In this document: positions 21,601 through 31,635 of the stretch, piece by piece
Layout of the letters: each line of letters begins with the position of its first letter
Numbering within the stretch: the stretch's first letter is position 1
Assembly: GCA_027604705.1 (NCBI GenBank)
Contig: JADHYV010000035.1
Span: forward strand, 180,748 to 244,747
Source: Allomyces arbusculus
Taxonomy: Eukaryota; Blastocladiomycota; Blastocladiomycetes; Blastocladiales; Blastocladiaceae
Direction: 5' to 3'
DNA length: 64,000 nucleotides
Made by a program: the position numbers and the translations under genes
The notes under the pieces: model-generated
Databases searched by the model: none
The model's input: the letters and a program-made list of their open reading frames with translations, nothing else
What the model was told of the DNA's origin: nothing

Positions 21601-22234
21601 AGCTGTCGGTCGTGACCGCCTGGCCGAGACGAGGGTGACGGGCGTCGGACGCGTAGGGTGCGGCTCGTGCATGATCGACGGGCGCGTACGCGACAGGACC
21701 ATGCGTGCCCGCAAGGTGGGTGCCAACCGCCTGCGGCTGGCTGGCGTACTGCTGCAGATGGTGATGCAAGTGCGAGTGTGGCTGCGACGGCTGCTGCGAG
21801 TGGTAGACCGACTGTTGGTGCGGCTGCTGCGGCTGCAGCTGCGACTGTTGTTGCTGTTGCTGTTGCGCCGGGTGGTAATAATGCGCCGCGGCCGCCGGCA
21901 CAAGGCTGCTCGGGTCGACAAGAACCGGTGCGTACGACGGTGTCGGCCCTGCACGGTCCGACGTGTCTCCAAACTGCCGCGGACCAGGCATCGAATACCC
22001 TCCACCCACGTGGATCTGGCCGGTCGTCGTCGGCGCCACGCTGTTGCTGTTCGGGTCGCTGCGCGTGCCAAGCAGGTCGTTGGTAAACTCGTGGTGCGCG
22101 GGGTACTGCACGCCAGAACCATGGGCGTACTGCATCGCATAGCTGGGCGTTCCCGACGATCCCGCGGCAGGGTTGTTCGCGTTCGCGCCGCCCGGCTTTT
22201 GCATCCCGCCGCCTTGGTACGCTGGGTTCGACAT
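18697..22234 (-). CDS. Zn2Cys6 fungal-specific transcription factor
   Basis: Two exons, 22234-21113 and 21048-18697 (1157 aa), joined by a 64-nt intron that splits the zinc cluster. The six Cys are at residues 365, 368, 375, 381, 384 and 391 (C-X2-C-X6-C-X5-C-X2-C-X6-C), preceded and followed by basic residues (KKARAARA, KRGPK). The 364 residues before the zinc cluster are Gln, His, Pro and Tyr-rich and disordered, with a Q7 run. After the cluster, LLELLLNVYEERVHHWWPML and ALLIYAALAMPAG resemble the start of the Fungal_trans middle homology region. Low-complexity Ser/Thr/Pro and Ala-rich stretches follow, and the last residues are Pro-rich. Target genes cannot be predicted. The zinc cluster sitting in the middle, after a long Q/H-rich activation-like region, is less usual than the N-terminal position. 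Confidence 0.9.
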
Positions 22235-23760
22235 TCGGTTTCGTGCGAGCTCAATGGTCGTGATGCAGTTCGTGTGCGCGCGGGCCGAGACCGGCTGTTA
22301 TGGGTCGTGGTGCGGATCAAAAGGGACCGACGGATGCGTTTCGCGATGGAGCGTTGCGCGCAGGACGAGGGAGAGAGAAGAGCGTACGCGCGCACGGACC
22401 GAGCGTCGGTCCGCTTGAACGGCGAAACGGGCCGGCTGTGGGCGTCACAAAAAAACGTCTTCCAGCAACGCAGGCGCGCGCGCGTGACTGTGACGCTGGT
22501 AGGATCGCCAAAAATGGTCCCAAGGCGCTGGGACCCGCAGCTGCAACAAGGCGCGTGGCGGGAGCGGGGCGGCTCGGGCACGCACGAGCACGCAGGCTGA
22601 CTGGGTGGAGAACGTTGCGAGAGCGTTGTTCGTCAGGTTTGAATCGTCCACAATGGACAAGACGATGGTGAAGAGCATGAAACGTACGCGAGCACCGGTT
22701 GAATGGCCCGCTTGTCCCCAATCGTATCAGCACGCGACGACACCGGCGAAAACGTCCGCCCGACGAGGGTTTGCCGTCGGGAGCGGCTTGGAGCAACAGG
22801 AACAATAGGCGGAAGCGATGCCCAGAGACGCGCCACTGTTGCAGGAACAACAGGTGTTGCGCAATGGATTTGTTAGTTGATGCCTTTCGTTTCGACCTCC
22901 TGCATCCACCAGGAAAACGGTCACCCCTCGACGCTGGCGTGGAAGGGACTCGGACCAACTTGGATGGCGCTGGGCAGGACGGTGCCGATGAAATGGTGAA
23001 CGGCAACGACGTCGTCGATGAATGGCGAGGACAATATGCCAATCGTGCGATTTCACAAAATCGACTCTGGCCTGTTTCGTGGTCGGTGAGGTGCTCCATT
23101 GACGAAGCAAGCCTCACGGGCCGAGGCGGGCAAGGCGTGGCAGCCATGAGAGTGATGCAGGACATGATCTCGCGCAGAGGCGCGTTGCGCGCGCGCGCGC
23201 GAACAACCAAAAAGGACCACCAACGTGTTGCACACGGCGACGACACCAGTGTCGACAAGCCAGCTCTTTGAGGTTTGGCTTTGCGGTGCAGCGAGTTACT
23301 GGCGACGGTTGTTGCTCGTTATTGCTGCGGTTCAGAAGTGCTGAACAAGACGAAGGTAAGCCGTTGGTTCGACAGCTGATTCGAACTTTTTGCCCAAAAT
23401 GAACGCCCCTTTGTCATTCAAAACACGCGTGCCAACGGCAGAAGAGAACCCTGCCGACGGCCAACGAACAGGACGACAGAGAAAGCATGTCAAACCGGAG
23501 AAATCAAATTTGAAACGAGCCGAGGCCTCACGGTCCCGCCTGAAGCTAAAACGGTGGGCGAAAAGATGCTGAACAAGTCGATGCCGAAGGGGAACGCATG
23601 GCCTCGGCGGTCGACAAGAGCGACCTGCGAAGAGGCGACGACCATTCGCTCACTGTGAAAAATGAAAAAAATGGGAAGCAGATCACAAGCGGTTCATTCG
23701 GTCAAATCAAAAACCCAACGACACACGCTCACGTCCCACCGCGATAACCAGGCCGCATGC
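22235..23760. other. Intergenic, 5' of zinc-cluster gene and 3' of uS3
   Basis: About 1.5 kb. Probably the long leader/promoter of the transcription factor gene and the 3' end of the uS3 transcript. A (CG)7 tract lies at about 23187-23201. Open frames on both strands here lack recognisable content. Confidence 0.5.
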
Positions 23761-25049
23761 CTAGTACTCCTCGGCGGCGATCTGAGCAACCGGGGCAGGC
23801 TTGTTGTCGAAGTAGTTCTCCGAGCGGGGCTCCTCCGGGACCTCGGCCTCGTCCTTGGGGTCAAGGATCGTGACGACATCGGGCATGATCTTCTTGCAGC
23901 CAGCGCGGCCCGTCGGGTCGTAGGGCATCATGATCTTGACCTTGAGACCAAGCACACCCTGGCGGAGCATGACGTGGCGGACAGCCGAGTCGATGTAGTC
24001 CTTGGCGGGCTGACCCGAGTGCAGGAGCACGCCCGACGTGAACTTCATCGACTTGGCACGAGCAGCGCGGAGCTTGCCCGAGATGACGACCTCGCAGCCC
24101 TTGGCGCCCGAGTTCATGACCTGGCGCAGGATACCGTAGGCGGCGCGGCGCACGGCGAGACCCTCGAGCAGCTTGTACTTGAGCGACTCGGCCTGGGCAA
24201 TGGCGCAGAGACCACGCTCAGCGACGCGGTCGGCGTAGAGCGAGACCGTGTTCTCGGCAAAGTTGAACCGCTTCTGGATGAGCGACGTGAGCTCGTTGAT
24301 GCGGCGACCCTTCTGGCCAACAATCGTCATCGTCGACGTGGCGCGGATGATGATCTCGGTACGCGCGGGGGTCACGCGGACCTCGACACCGGCGTAGCCA
24401 TCCTCGGCCAGCTCGCGCTGCAGGAACTCGTTCAGCTCGGCGTAGAACACACCGTCGGCGATGAACTGCAGTAGGGAAAAAACGAGCGCGAAAAGTCAGA
24501 ATTCTGCTTTGCAAGCAGAGGGCTCGATTTTCACGCGAGACCGCGTGACGCCCGAAAGACGTCAATTCGCAACGTCCAGAGGTCCAACGAGAGGACCCAA
24601 AATGCCACCCGGGGTACAACTCCCTGACATGCCCCACCCTCAAGCACACAGAAAACAGCAACTCCAGCGAGTAGACGGATCGGAGAACAGTGTAGTCATA
24701 GCGATCCCGGCCTAAATGGGCGCTCTACTTAGAGGTGTCAGGACAACGAATACTCGTCAAGTCCGACCTGCTCACTGGAAAATGCTGTTTTCGTGCGATC
24801 CCGTGTGCATTATCGACGACTCGAGCACGCAAAGTGCGAGTGGGAAGGGCGAGCGGTCGGACTTCCGTGCGCTGTCGGAGGGTGGGCACGTCGGTCCATC
24901 CGTTCGTGCGGGCGGATGTTCGGTTGGGCGACTGCCCAGCGGGCGGTGGACGTTGCGATATCGATTCTCTCGAGCGGTCGGATGCAGCGGTTTTCGACGG
25001 GGCGAGCGCAAATCGTTGATACCTTGCGCTTCTTCGAGATGGTGGCCAT
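23761..25049 (-). CDS. RPS3: 40S ribosomal protein uS3 (RPS3)
   Basis: Two exons: 25049-25023 (27 nt, MATISKKRK) and 24465-23761 (243 aa total), separated by a 557-nt intron. The match to eukaryotic uS3 is nearly continuous: [45 protein letters not shown] (KH domain), [64 protein letters not shown]. uS3 sits at the mRNA entry channel of the small subunit. The intron right after the first basic residues is the longest in the window with unambiguous exons on both sides. I looked for a box C/D snoRNA in it, as vertebrate RPS3 hosts one, and found no clear C and D box pair. Confidence 0.97.
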
Positions 25050-26562
25050 GTTGAGGATTGAGGGAAAGAGAAAGAGCAGTCGGCGTTGCAAGAGCTGTGT
25101 TGCGATTTGGCGAGCACTGGCCAAGGGATGGGCAGGGATCCGAAGCAGCACCTTTCACACCTCTCCAAAGTAGTCGATCACTTCAGGTGATCAGATCAAT
25201 ATGGCATCACTGCTTCACCACCTCCGTTTGACAAACCGTCGCCCGGCAGGGATCCTTTGCCTTGCTCAAGTCACACACCCGCGCGCGCCAACGATGCGAG
25301 CTGCACCCTTGGTGCTGCGCGTCCTGCGTGGGCGACGTTGTTGGTGCAACGGAGCACACAAGCGGTCACCGCTTTGAGGTTGTTTAGCTAACGACTGGGT
25401 GCGAGACGCGCCAGACGCTTGCATACATATCCATCTCCTCGCTCTGCCCCGCTCTCCTCGCTGTCGCCGCCGTTGCGGAGGCGTCCATTGCTGCTGCGGA
25501 CGAGAGCGGGTCGAGGGTAGGACGAGGATCTATGGAAAGCGCCAGGACAACGAGGTCTGGCCTGCCACCCGCAATGCCATGACGTCTCTGCGCGCGACAC
25601 GTACCTGGGACCCAGCGCCACTCTGCACCACGTATTGGCCGGCTGCCCCATCGTCGAGCTCTTTTGCAAGCGCGCGCGTGCGCACTCTCGTCGTTGACGT
25701 TTTGGAAGAAGGGGATCAGAACCAGGATGTGCATCTCGAAACGCGGCCGCCGTGAGTCGGTCCGTGTGACCGGCGGGCGAACTCAAATTTTTCAATAGCA
25801 AACATCATGGTGCGCGCGCGACCATGGGTGCGACGCTCCCAACCAATTGACGACGATGACGGGCCGGCGCCGGTGTTCGTGGCCGCGTACAACGTCGCGA
25901 CGCACTGGGGGGCCCATGCGTCGTCAACCCGAAAATGCGCGAGCCGCCACCCAGTTGGTTCCAGTCGCTACAGCGTGTTCCACCTCGGAGTTTTATTTCA
26001 ACCCTGGAGCAGGAATCGGCTTGGCGCCGACTCGGTGCCTGTGTCCAAGTCGTGGGCACACCGACGACCGAGACGACGAGCCGCGCGATCAGCACGCATC
26101 AGGATAAATACGTGCGGCCGCCCAGGTCCCCACGGCCGCTGTTCCGCTTGGCCACGTTTTCGACAGCTGAACGACCACAGACCCGACCGGCCGAGCTCGA
26201 CGCAGTTGTTCCTGTTCCCGCAAGCTGCATCCGGCCGCGACCTGCCAACGACAACCAGCCAACCAACCAACCAACCTGTCTCTGGTCGCTCGACGTAAAC
26301 CAACGTTTACTGCAATTTCCGCTGCAACCGAACCTGCGCGCGCGCTCGCTCGACAGTCCATCGCTGCCATCAGGCAACGGTCAATCGTCAATCGGGCGCA
26401 ACTCGCTTGTCCACGACTGCAACGCTCCGGCCGCCGCCGACGCCGCCGCCACCGACCTGCAAGCCGGCCCCCAAATACCGGGCGCACACCCCGTCCTGCC
26501 CACTCAGGGCTCGAACAACAAGACGACCTCGTACCCTCTCCTATATCCTGCGCGCTCCGACC
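25050..26562. other. Divergent intergenic region, uS3 / CaaX protein
   Basis: About 1.5 kb between the uS3 start and the CaaX-protein start. Contains a (CCAA)n tract at about 26258-26276. Several frames are open on both strands, none with recognisable content. Confidence 0.5.
26258..26276. repeat. CCAA tetranucleotide repeat
   Basis: Four to five tandem CCAA units in the leader region of the CaaX-protein gene. Confidence 0.85.
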
Positions 26563-27654
26563 ATGTCGCCAACCTCGCATCCCGGATCCGTCTCGTTTGC
26601 ACTGAGCACCGCACCCGACGGAGCGGATGCAATGCCATCCTCGCGCCGCATGTCCATGGCGAGCGCTTCCACCACGGCCGCATCCAGCCGCGGCGGCGGC
26701 AGCGCTCATGGCGGCCATCGCCGATGGGTGCGGCTCGCCGAGCTGCCGAACGACGACCTTGCGACCGAGGGCCTGCAGCGACTGCTCAGCCCGCCACCAG
26801 CAGCCGTGCCGTCGCCATCGCCGGCATCCCACAGCAACGCGCAGGTAGCGCCCGATATCGTACCGGACTCTGCCAATTGCGCTGCCTCCGATTCGACCGC
26901 CACCACCTCATCCCTGCCGCCACTGTGCTTCGATGATACGCAGCTGTGGGTAAAGCTCCCGAGGCGGCGGCCCGCGGCCGTTCGGTTCGATCTCTATGCG
27001 TACCGCGACCCGGCCGTGCTCATGGAAAAGGCGACCAGCACGCAGTCGACGCCCGCGTCGACGCCGCCCACGCAGCCTGCTGACGTGCCGCCGCCGCCGT
27101 ACGCTACGGAACCGCGGTTTGGGGACGTGGTCGTGGATGCGCCGCCTGGGTCGCCACATGTGACGCCAGCTAATGCCTCGACGCCACCGGCCGCGGCGTA
27201 CCTGATTGCGCAGGTACAGGTGTCGGGCAGCGGCGCGCGCGTGCTCCCAGGCCCGCAGGCGTCGTGGCGTACATCGGCGACTGTGCAAAACGATGCGCAT
27301 CTTGATGCGGTTCGTGCTTGGGTCGCGGTGCAAGTGCAGGCTGCGCGGCGCGCATCGACGAGCCCGCTTGCCGCGTCGGTGACACCCGTTGTGGGTGAGC
27401 GTGATTTGGCCGACCCGGAGGTGGCCGTCGACCCGTGCTCACCGCCAGAGTCGCCGGCACCGCGGGCTGCCGTGGGGCAACCGCTTGGTCTCGATTGGAC
27501 CATGACGGATCATTCTGATTGGACGACGCTGACCGTGGACCAAGTCGACGAGAATGGACGGCACCAGCCGCGCGGGTCCAAGCTGCGTAACCGTGCCGAC
27601 GACGACGACGGCGTGAGGAGCGGGTGCTGTACCGGGGTTTGCGTCGTCATGTAG
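26563..27654 (+). CDS. Low-complexity protein ending in a CaaX box
   Basis: Single exon, 363 aa from the first ATG of this frame (MSPTSHPGSVSF). No known domain is recognised. The middle has a compact patch (CFDDTQLWVKLPRRRPAAVRF) and a PPPPYATEP segment near residue 176-184 that fits a PPxY WW-domain ligand. A second ordered-looking patch is AYLIAQVQVSG...WRTSATVQNDAHLDAVRAWVAVQV. The protein ends GCCTGVCVVM: a canonical CaaX box (CVVM, Met favouring farnesylation) with two more Cys just upstream, typical palmitoylation partners in Ras-like tails. I infer a lipid-anchored, mostly disordered adaptor. The upstream region gives no evidence of extra exons. Confidence 0.65.
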   Translation: MSPTSHPGSVSFALSTAPDGADAMPSSRRMSMASASTTAASSRGGGSAHGGHRRWVRLAELPNDDLATEGLQRLLSPPPAAVPSPSPASHSNAQVAPDIVPDSANCAASDSTATTSSLPPLCFDDTQLWVKLPRRRPAAVRFDLYAYRDPAVLMEKATSTQSTPASTPPTQPADVPPPPYATEPRFGDVVVDAPPGSPHVTPANASTPPAAAYLIAQVQVSGSGARVLPGPQASWRTSATVQNDAHLDAVRAWVAVQVQAARRASTSPLAASVTPVVGERDLADPEVAVDPCSPPESPAPRAAVGQPLGLDWTMTDHSDWTTLTVDQVDENGRHQPRGSKLRNRADDDDGVRSGCCTGVCVVM

Positions 27655-29402
27655 TCCAGCGATTGTAGTGGGCTTTCAGCGCCGTGTCGTGTGTCATTTG
27701 TGCGCGAGTTGCCGCTGTCTGTCGTCATTGCATTCGCCAGTCATTTTACCTCTTCTCTCCTTTGTAAATATGGACCATACAATACCCGTCTCATTTTTTC
27801 TCTCCGCCAACCTACCCTGAAAGCAAGCTCATAGTCCCGACGTGGGGAAGAACACGTTCACTCTTCTTACAACAGCCATCACCTTCAGCCCGGCCGCTCA
27901 TACTTTGACCCGTTGTGGAGAGTGTTGCCCCAAGGTGAAGGAAGCACACGGAGTGTAATGAAAGGCAGCGCGATCTTCTCCCTTTTCTGCCATTGGCGTG
28001 ATGTTACCGCTGTGCCTGATGGGCACAGGTGAGCGTTGCATGATTTTGGTGCACGCCTTTTGTTGATTGATTCGTCTCGTAATCTACTTAGCACCATCGA
28101 CGTGAAGCCGATGAGAACGACGAGCGAGCATATCTCAGAGTGGCCGTTAAATCGTGCGCCTTGCTGCAGCTGCGCACGGGCGACCGGCTGGCTGCTCTTC
28201 CGCAGCATCGGCGCAAACTCAGTGCTCATGACAATGGTATTCGACGGGTTCGTGCACGCATCCGTCGTCTGGACCGACTCGGCGGGGTGGCTCACACCTG
28301 CACCTGCAGATAAGTACGCCGTACACATGCAGTGGCAGTTTGACCTTGGACTGTCGCTCGTGACGGTCATTCGATGGTTTGTGCCCGTTCTTTTTTTTGT
28401 GCTGCTTGGACGAGGGGTTGCAGCGGCCGTGGGGGGGGTCGCTGACACCTGATAGATATCCCTCTATTTTGAGCTTTGAATCTCGTCTTTCTATGTATTG
28501 TGCCCACAAGCGCGTTCGTTGCATCGTTGCAAGCAACGGTGGAATAATACTTCCATTCTGCGACCAATCCAGTGTCTCCTGTAATTCGATAACACAGTGC
28601 TCAATTTGCGTCACCTTGCTTGTAAGTCCCGCTGGCGCGCCATTGCCTCTTTAATCGATAACTTCGGTCCCTCTTTGTGAACGGCAACTTCATCTGCTGA
28701 GACTGTGTCGCAAATGTACCTGAATCCACTGAAACACCATCCCTGGGATCAATATTTTGTCTGCCGATTCCTTCACTGGAGGCACCAGCTGGACACAAAC
28801 TTGATGCGCTCCAGCACCAGGGTCTCGCACAAGAACACTAATTCTTCAGCCAATCATGCGACCTTTTACTTGAACGTCGACTAACGACCGCTAATTGGCG
28901 TGGAACCTCTCTCAACTTCGGTGATGTAGAACCGCAGCTCCGTCCACCAAAGATTGAGATGACAATTTATCAACAAAATCGGAGCTCTGTACCGACCCCC
29001 CATCAGACTCGTGTCAAACTTGCCGAGACAAGTTGATGCACGGCCAATACGACAGCGTAATTCATGACAAAAGAACATGTTGTGAAGCCTTGGAATGGTA
29101 GTTTTGTTCACATTCATGTTCCTGCGCAACCGCGTCAGAAACTTCTGCCCCATCACGTCGATCGGCTCGATGCATTCCAAGTCATCGGGACGTGGAACAA
29201 AGCTGTTCCTCTCCTGAAAGCGATGGTTCTCGATTGCCGCTGCCTCGAAACACATGCTAAAAAGGCCATTTCGCTCAAGCCCACCTTCGCTCTCCGTGCT
29301 CCTCCTCCTTGAGCCAGGGTTTGTGCTGCCAGCCGACTTCTTTCCATTGCTCACTCCTGTCCCTCAACGACCGCCTTGCGCATACAGCACTTGCTCAACA
29401 AC
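27655..29402. other. AT-richer intergenic stretch, nothing certain
   Basis: Base composition is clearly lower in GC than the coding blocks. A frame at 28036-28452 (+) ends in a Gly/Val-rich hydrophobic tail (FFVLLGRGVAAAVGGVADT), but neither its start nor its content supports a gene. No tRNA or repeat array seen. Confidence 0.4.
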
Positions 29403-29867
29403 ATGCAAGCACCAACTCATCCCGCCGAAGAAACACTCGAAGAGTTTCAACCGCGCGGGTCTTTCGGCAAGCCAAGCAAGCCAGCCGTTCAAGATGTACA
29501 GACTGGCCAGCCTGCAGGCGGATCGACGCCACGCCGCTTTCAAAGCCCCAGCCTCGCGCGCCAGCGCAAGCGCGACAAGCTCAAGAACATGGGAGCCAGT
29601 TCCGCTGCCTATGCGGCCATGATCACGTTCTCAGTGTTAAATATTGGCAAAGGGGTCAAAGATAGACTGTTTGGTGCTTCCAGTTCAGGAAATGCTGCTC
29701 AGGAAGCGCAAGCGGAAAACTCGGGTCCAGAAATAGTGTTTCGATATTTTGGCCAAGAACCGCAGCCACTGTATCCCGAAGAGCCCGACCAGCAAAACGT
29801 AACAGCGCCGGCCTCGTACGAGTACAGCGCGGGCAACCAACGTGATATTTTCAAGAGTGCCAAGTAG
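29403..29867 (+). CDS. Small hypothetical protein, family member A
   Basis: 154-aa frame from the ATG at 29403. N-terminal half is polar with a GGSTPRR motif (residues about 39-45) followed by a basic run (RQRKRDKLKN). Then comes an Ala/Gly-rich mildly hydrophobic segment (MGASSAAYAAMITFSVLNIG). The C-terminal half is acidic and Pro/Tyr-rich (FGQEPQPLYPEEPDQQN, SYEYSAG). No known family. It shares an exact 17-nt block and the same order of features with the frame at 30.7-31.1 kb on the same strand, which argues that it is real. Overlapping antisense frames exist, so expression evidence would matter. Confidence 0.4.
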   Translation: MQAPTHPAEETLEEFQPRGSFGKPSKPAVQDVQTGQPAGGSTPRRFQSPSLARQRKRDKLKNMGASSAAYAAMITFSVLNIGKGVKDRLFGASSSGNAAQEAQAENSGPEIVFRYFGQEPQPLYPEEPDQQNVTAPASYEYSAGNQRDIFKSAK

Positions 29868-30699
29868 TTCCCTGATGAGTGGCCGCAGCGCGCTATTGAG
29901 CAAATGAAATGGCAACAGGCATCAGGGATATTTGTTGATGAGCAATGCACGCTCCCCTCCTTGTTTATTGCCATGAGCGTGGGTGGGCGGTATGGGCCCA
30001 GTTTGTGTTTACAATTGTTCATCCTCCGCAGCTCCATTTGTATGTCACGTTGGCGGTCACGCTTCGCTTGGCCAAGCTGTATTTGTTTCGCAAGATTTGC
30101 AAGTTTCTGTTTGTGACGGTCGTAACAGCCGGCGAATTGCCATTGCTTGCCATCATACCCCTCACCAGCAAATTGGCCATGGATCGAACATGACAGGGCA
30201 ATAGTAGTGCCAATGCAAGGCCAACTCGATATCACGTCGCACAATAGACCGGTGCTAGCAAGGCCCCCTCTTGCAGTGTCTTGTTCCCCCCATTTCCAAC
30301 CTACCATATCGTCCGTTCTAAGTTTCGGAGTGACATTGCGCGTTCCAAGTCATGAAGCCCACTCCACAGCGCATCGCCAAGTCACTTCCTCACTTCACCT
30401 TACAACGCTGTCCAATCACGTTCAGTGACTAGCATCATGAAGTCCTTACTCAGATTATACAACGTAAGCTCTTCCACGTCAACCCAGCGCCTTGTCTCTG
30501 TTCCTCTCGTCGACTCAGCCAGGTAATTTGCACCGTCGACTTCAGATCATCGCCCGCCTGAGTCAGTGGCCGTCTTGAACAGTTAGGCTTCAAGCTCTCC
30601 CACGAACGAAAGGCAGGCCAAAAAGAACTAAGGCAGAGTCACAGCTGCAAGCCCAGAGGAGAGCACGTCACGCGGGTTCGCCCGCCATACAAAAAAGCT
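29868..30699. other. Intergenic, nothing supported
   Basis: No frame with recognisable content on either strand; several short overlapping frames are chance. Confidence 0.45.
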
Positions 30700-31083
30700 C
30701 GGCGGAAGTCACACATTCGCCGAGTGGGTCAGCGTCGCCGCGTCCGTCTGGTGGGTCGTTGCCGCGCCTCCCTGGTGGTGGTGGATCGACGCCACGCCGA
30801 CGCAGACGCGACATGATCAAGGGGTTGGGCAGTGCGGTTGTCGCCAGAACGGGCATGGTGGTTTTGCCCACCGCAATATCCACCCTGATTTTGGGCAATG
30901 AGGCCAAGGAGACGGCGGGCCACTGCCACCACGGAAACGAGATGATAAATGGCGGGAATGTCGGATATGACGACTACCAGCAGCACGACGACATGGCTCA
31001 CGCATTTGCAACTGATTGGCAACTGCTCAGAGTGCTTTTATTGGTGGGAAGCAAGAGCCCACCCCGTCTGGGTGCGATAGGCT
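30700..31083 (+). CDS. Small hypothetical protein, family member B (5' end uncertain)
   Basis: Open frame with a Ser/Pro/Gly-rich start (SPRPSGGSLPRLPGGGGS), then GGSTPRRRRRDMIKG. A hydrophobic Gly/Ala/Val segment follows (SAVVARTGMVVLPTAISTLI), then a His/Asn/Tyr/Asp-rich tail (GNVGYDDYQQHDDM). The order matches member A. There is no ATG upstream of the STPRR motif in this frame. Either a 5' exon is missing or translation starts at 30813, which would drop the motif. Low confidence. Confidence 0.25.
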
Positions 31084-31087
31084 GAGG

Positions 31088-31315
31088 ATGGCTGTTGTGT
31101 CCCAGGCGGCGGTGATGGCAGCTCTTTCAGCAGCGTTCCTGGGCAAGGAGGCCGAAGTTCAGATGGACTCGAACGAGGGTTATAATTCTGCAGGCGGTGC
31201 TGGTGGAGAAATTCACAACGGCGAGTATCAGCACACTCAAGCGGCAGCCGCCTATGAGCCCGTGGAATTGAACGACCACAATCGGGGGGGACCAGTGAGC
31301 TGTGCCTCCTGTTGA
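31088..31315 (+). CDS. Small hypothetical protein, family member C or a 3' exon of B
   Basis: 75-aa frame from ATG 31088: AVVSQAAVMAALSAAFLGKEAEV, then a Gly/Asn/Tyr-rich tail (NGEYQHTQ, AYEPVELNDHN) and a CASC end. The start resembles member B around AVVARTGMVV...LGNEAKE. It could be a separate tandem gene, or be spliced to B through a GTGGGA...TCCCAG intron (about 31045-31110). Low confidence. Confidence 0.25.
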   Translation: MAVVSQAAVMAALSAAFLGKEAEVQMDSNEGYNSAGGAGGEIHNGEYQHTQAAAAYEPVELNDHNRGGPVSCASC

Positions 31316-31635
31316 GAACTGCTGGTGCTCCAGTGGAGCAAGAAAAAGAGCCCTACAAATCGCAATTTGAATAGATATTATTCATGCTCGGCTTGATCCA
31401 CGCCCGTACTCCCGGGAAGGGAGAGGGAATTGGCCATTTCGTTTCGTTTGTCGAGAGATTCATAATGGCGGCTTTTTGCAAACGACGCCTGTCAAGGCTT
31501 GAACCTCCAGATATTACACTCCTTGATGCTCAAGCATTTTTTCGTGTCCATCGCATCCTTCTCCGCGATTATATCCACGTCGCTTTTCATTACCGCCCGA
31601 CACTGTTTGTAACACATTTCGATTCTTATTGCCGC
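31316..31635. other. Intergenic, nothing supported
   Basis: Short AT-richer spacer between the small candidate genes and the 3' end of the Ssr4-like gene. Confidence 0.5.

Noticed and set aside
22317-23258. Minus-strand frame of 313 codons upstream of the zinc-cluster gene
   Set aside because: Ser/Arg/Cys-rich translation with no domain. It overlaps an equally long plus-strand frame. Probably leader sequence in GC-rich DNA.
24466-25022. Possible box C/D snoRNA in the uS3 intron
   Set aside because: No TGATGA-like C box paired with a CTGA D box at suitable spacing on the coding strand; only isolated CTGA matches.
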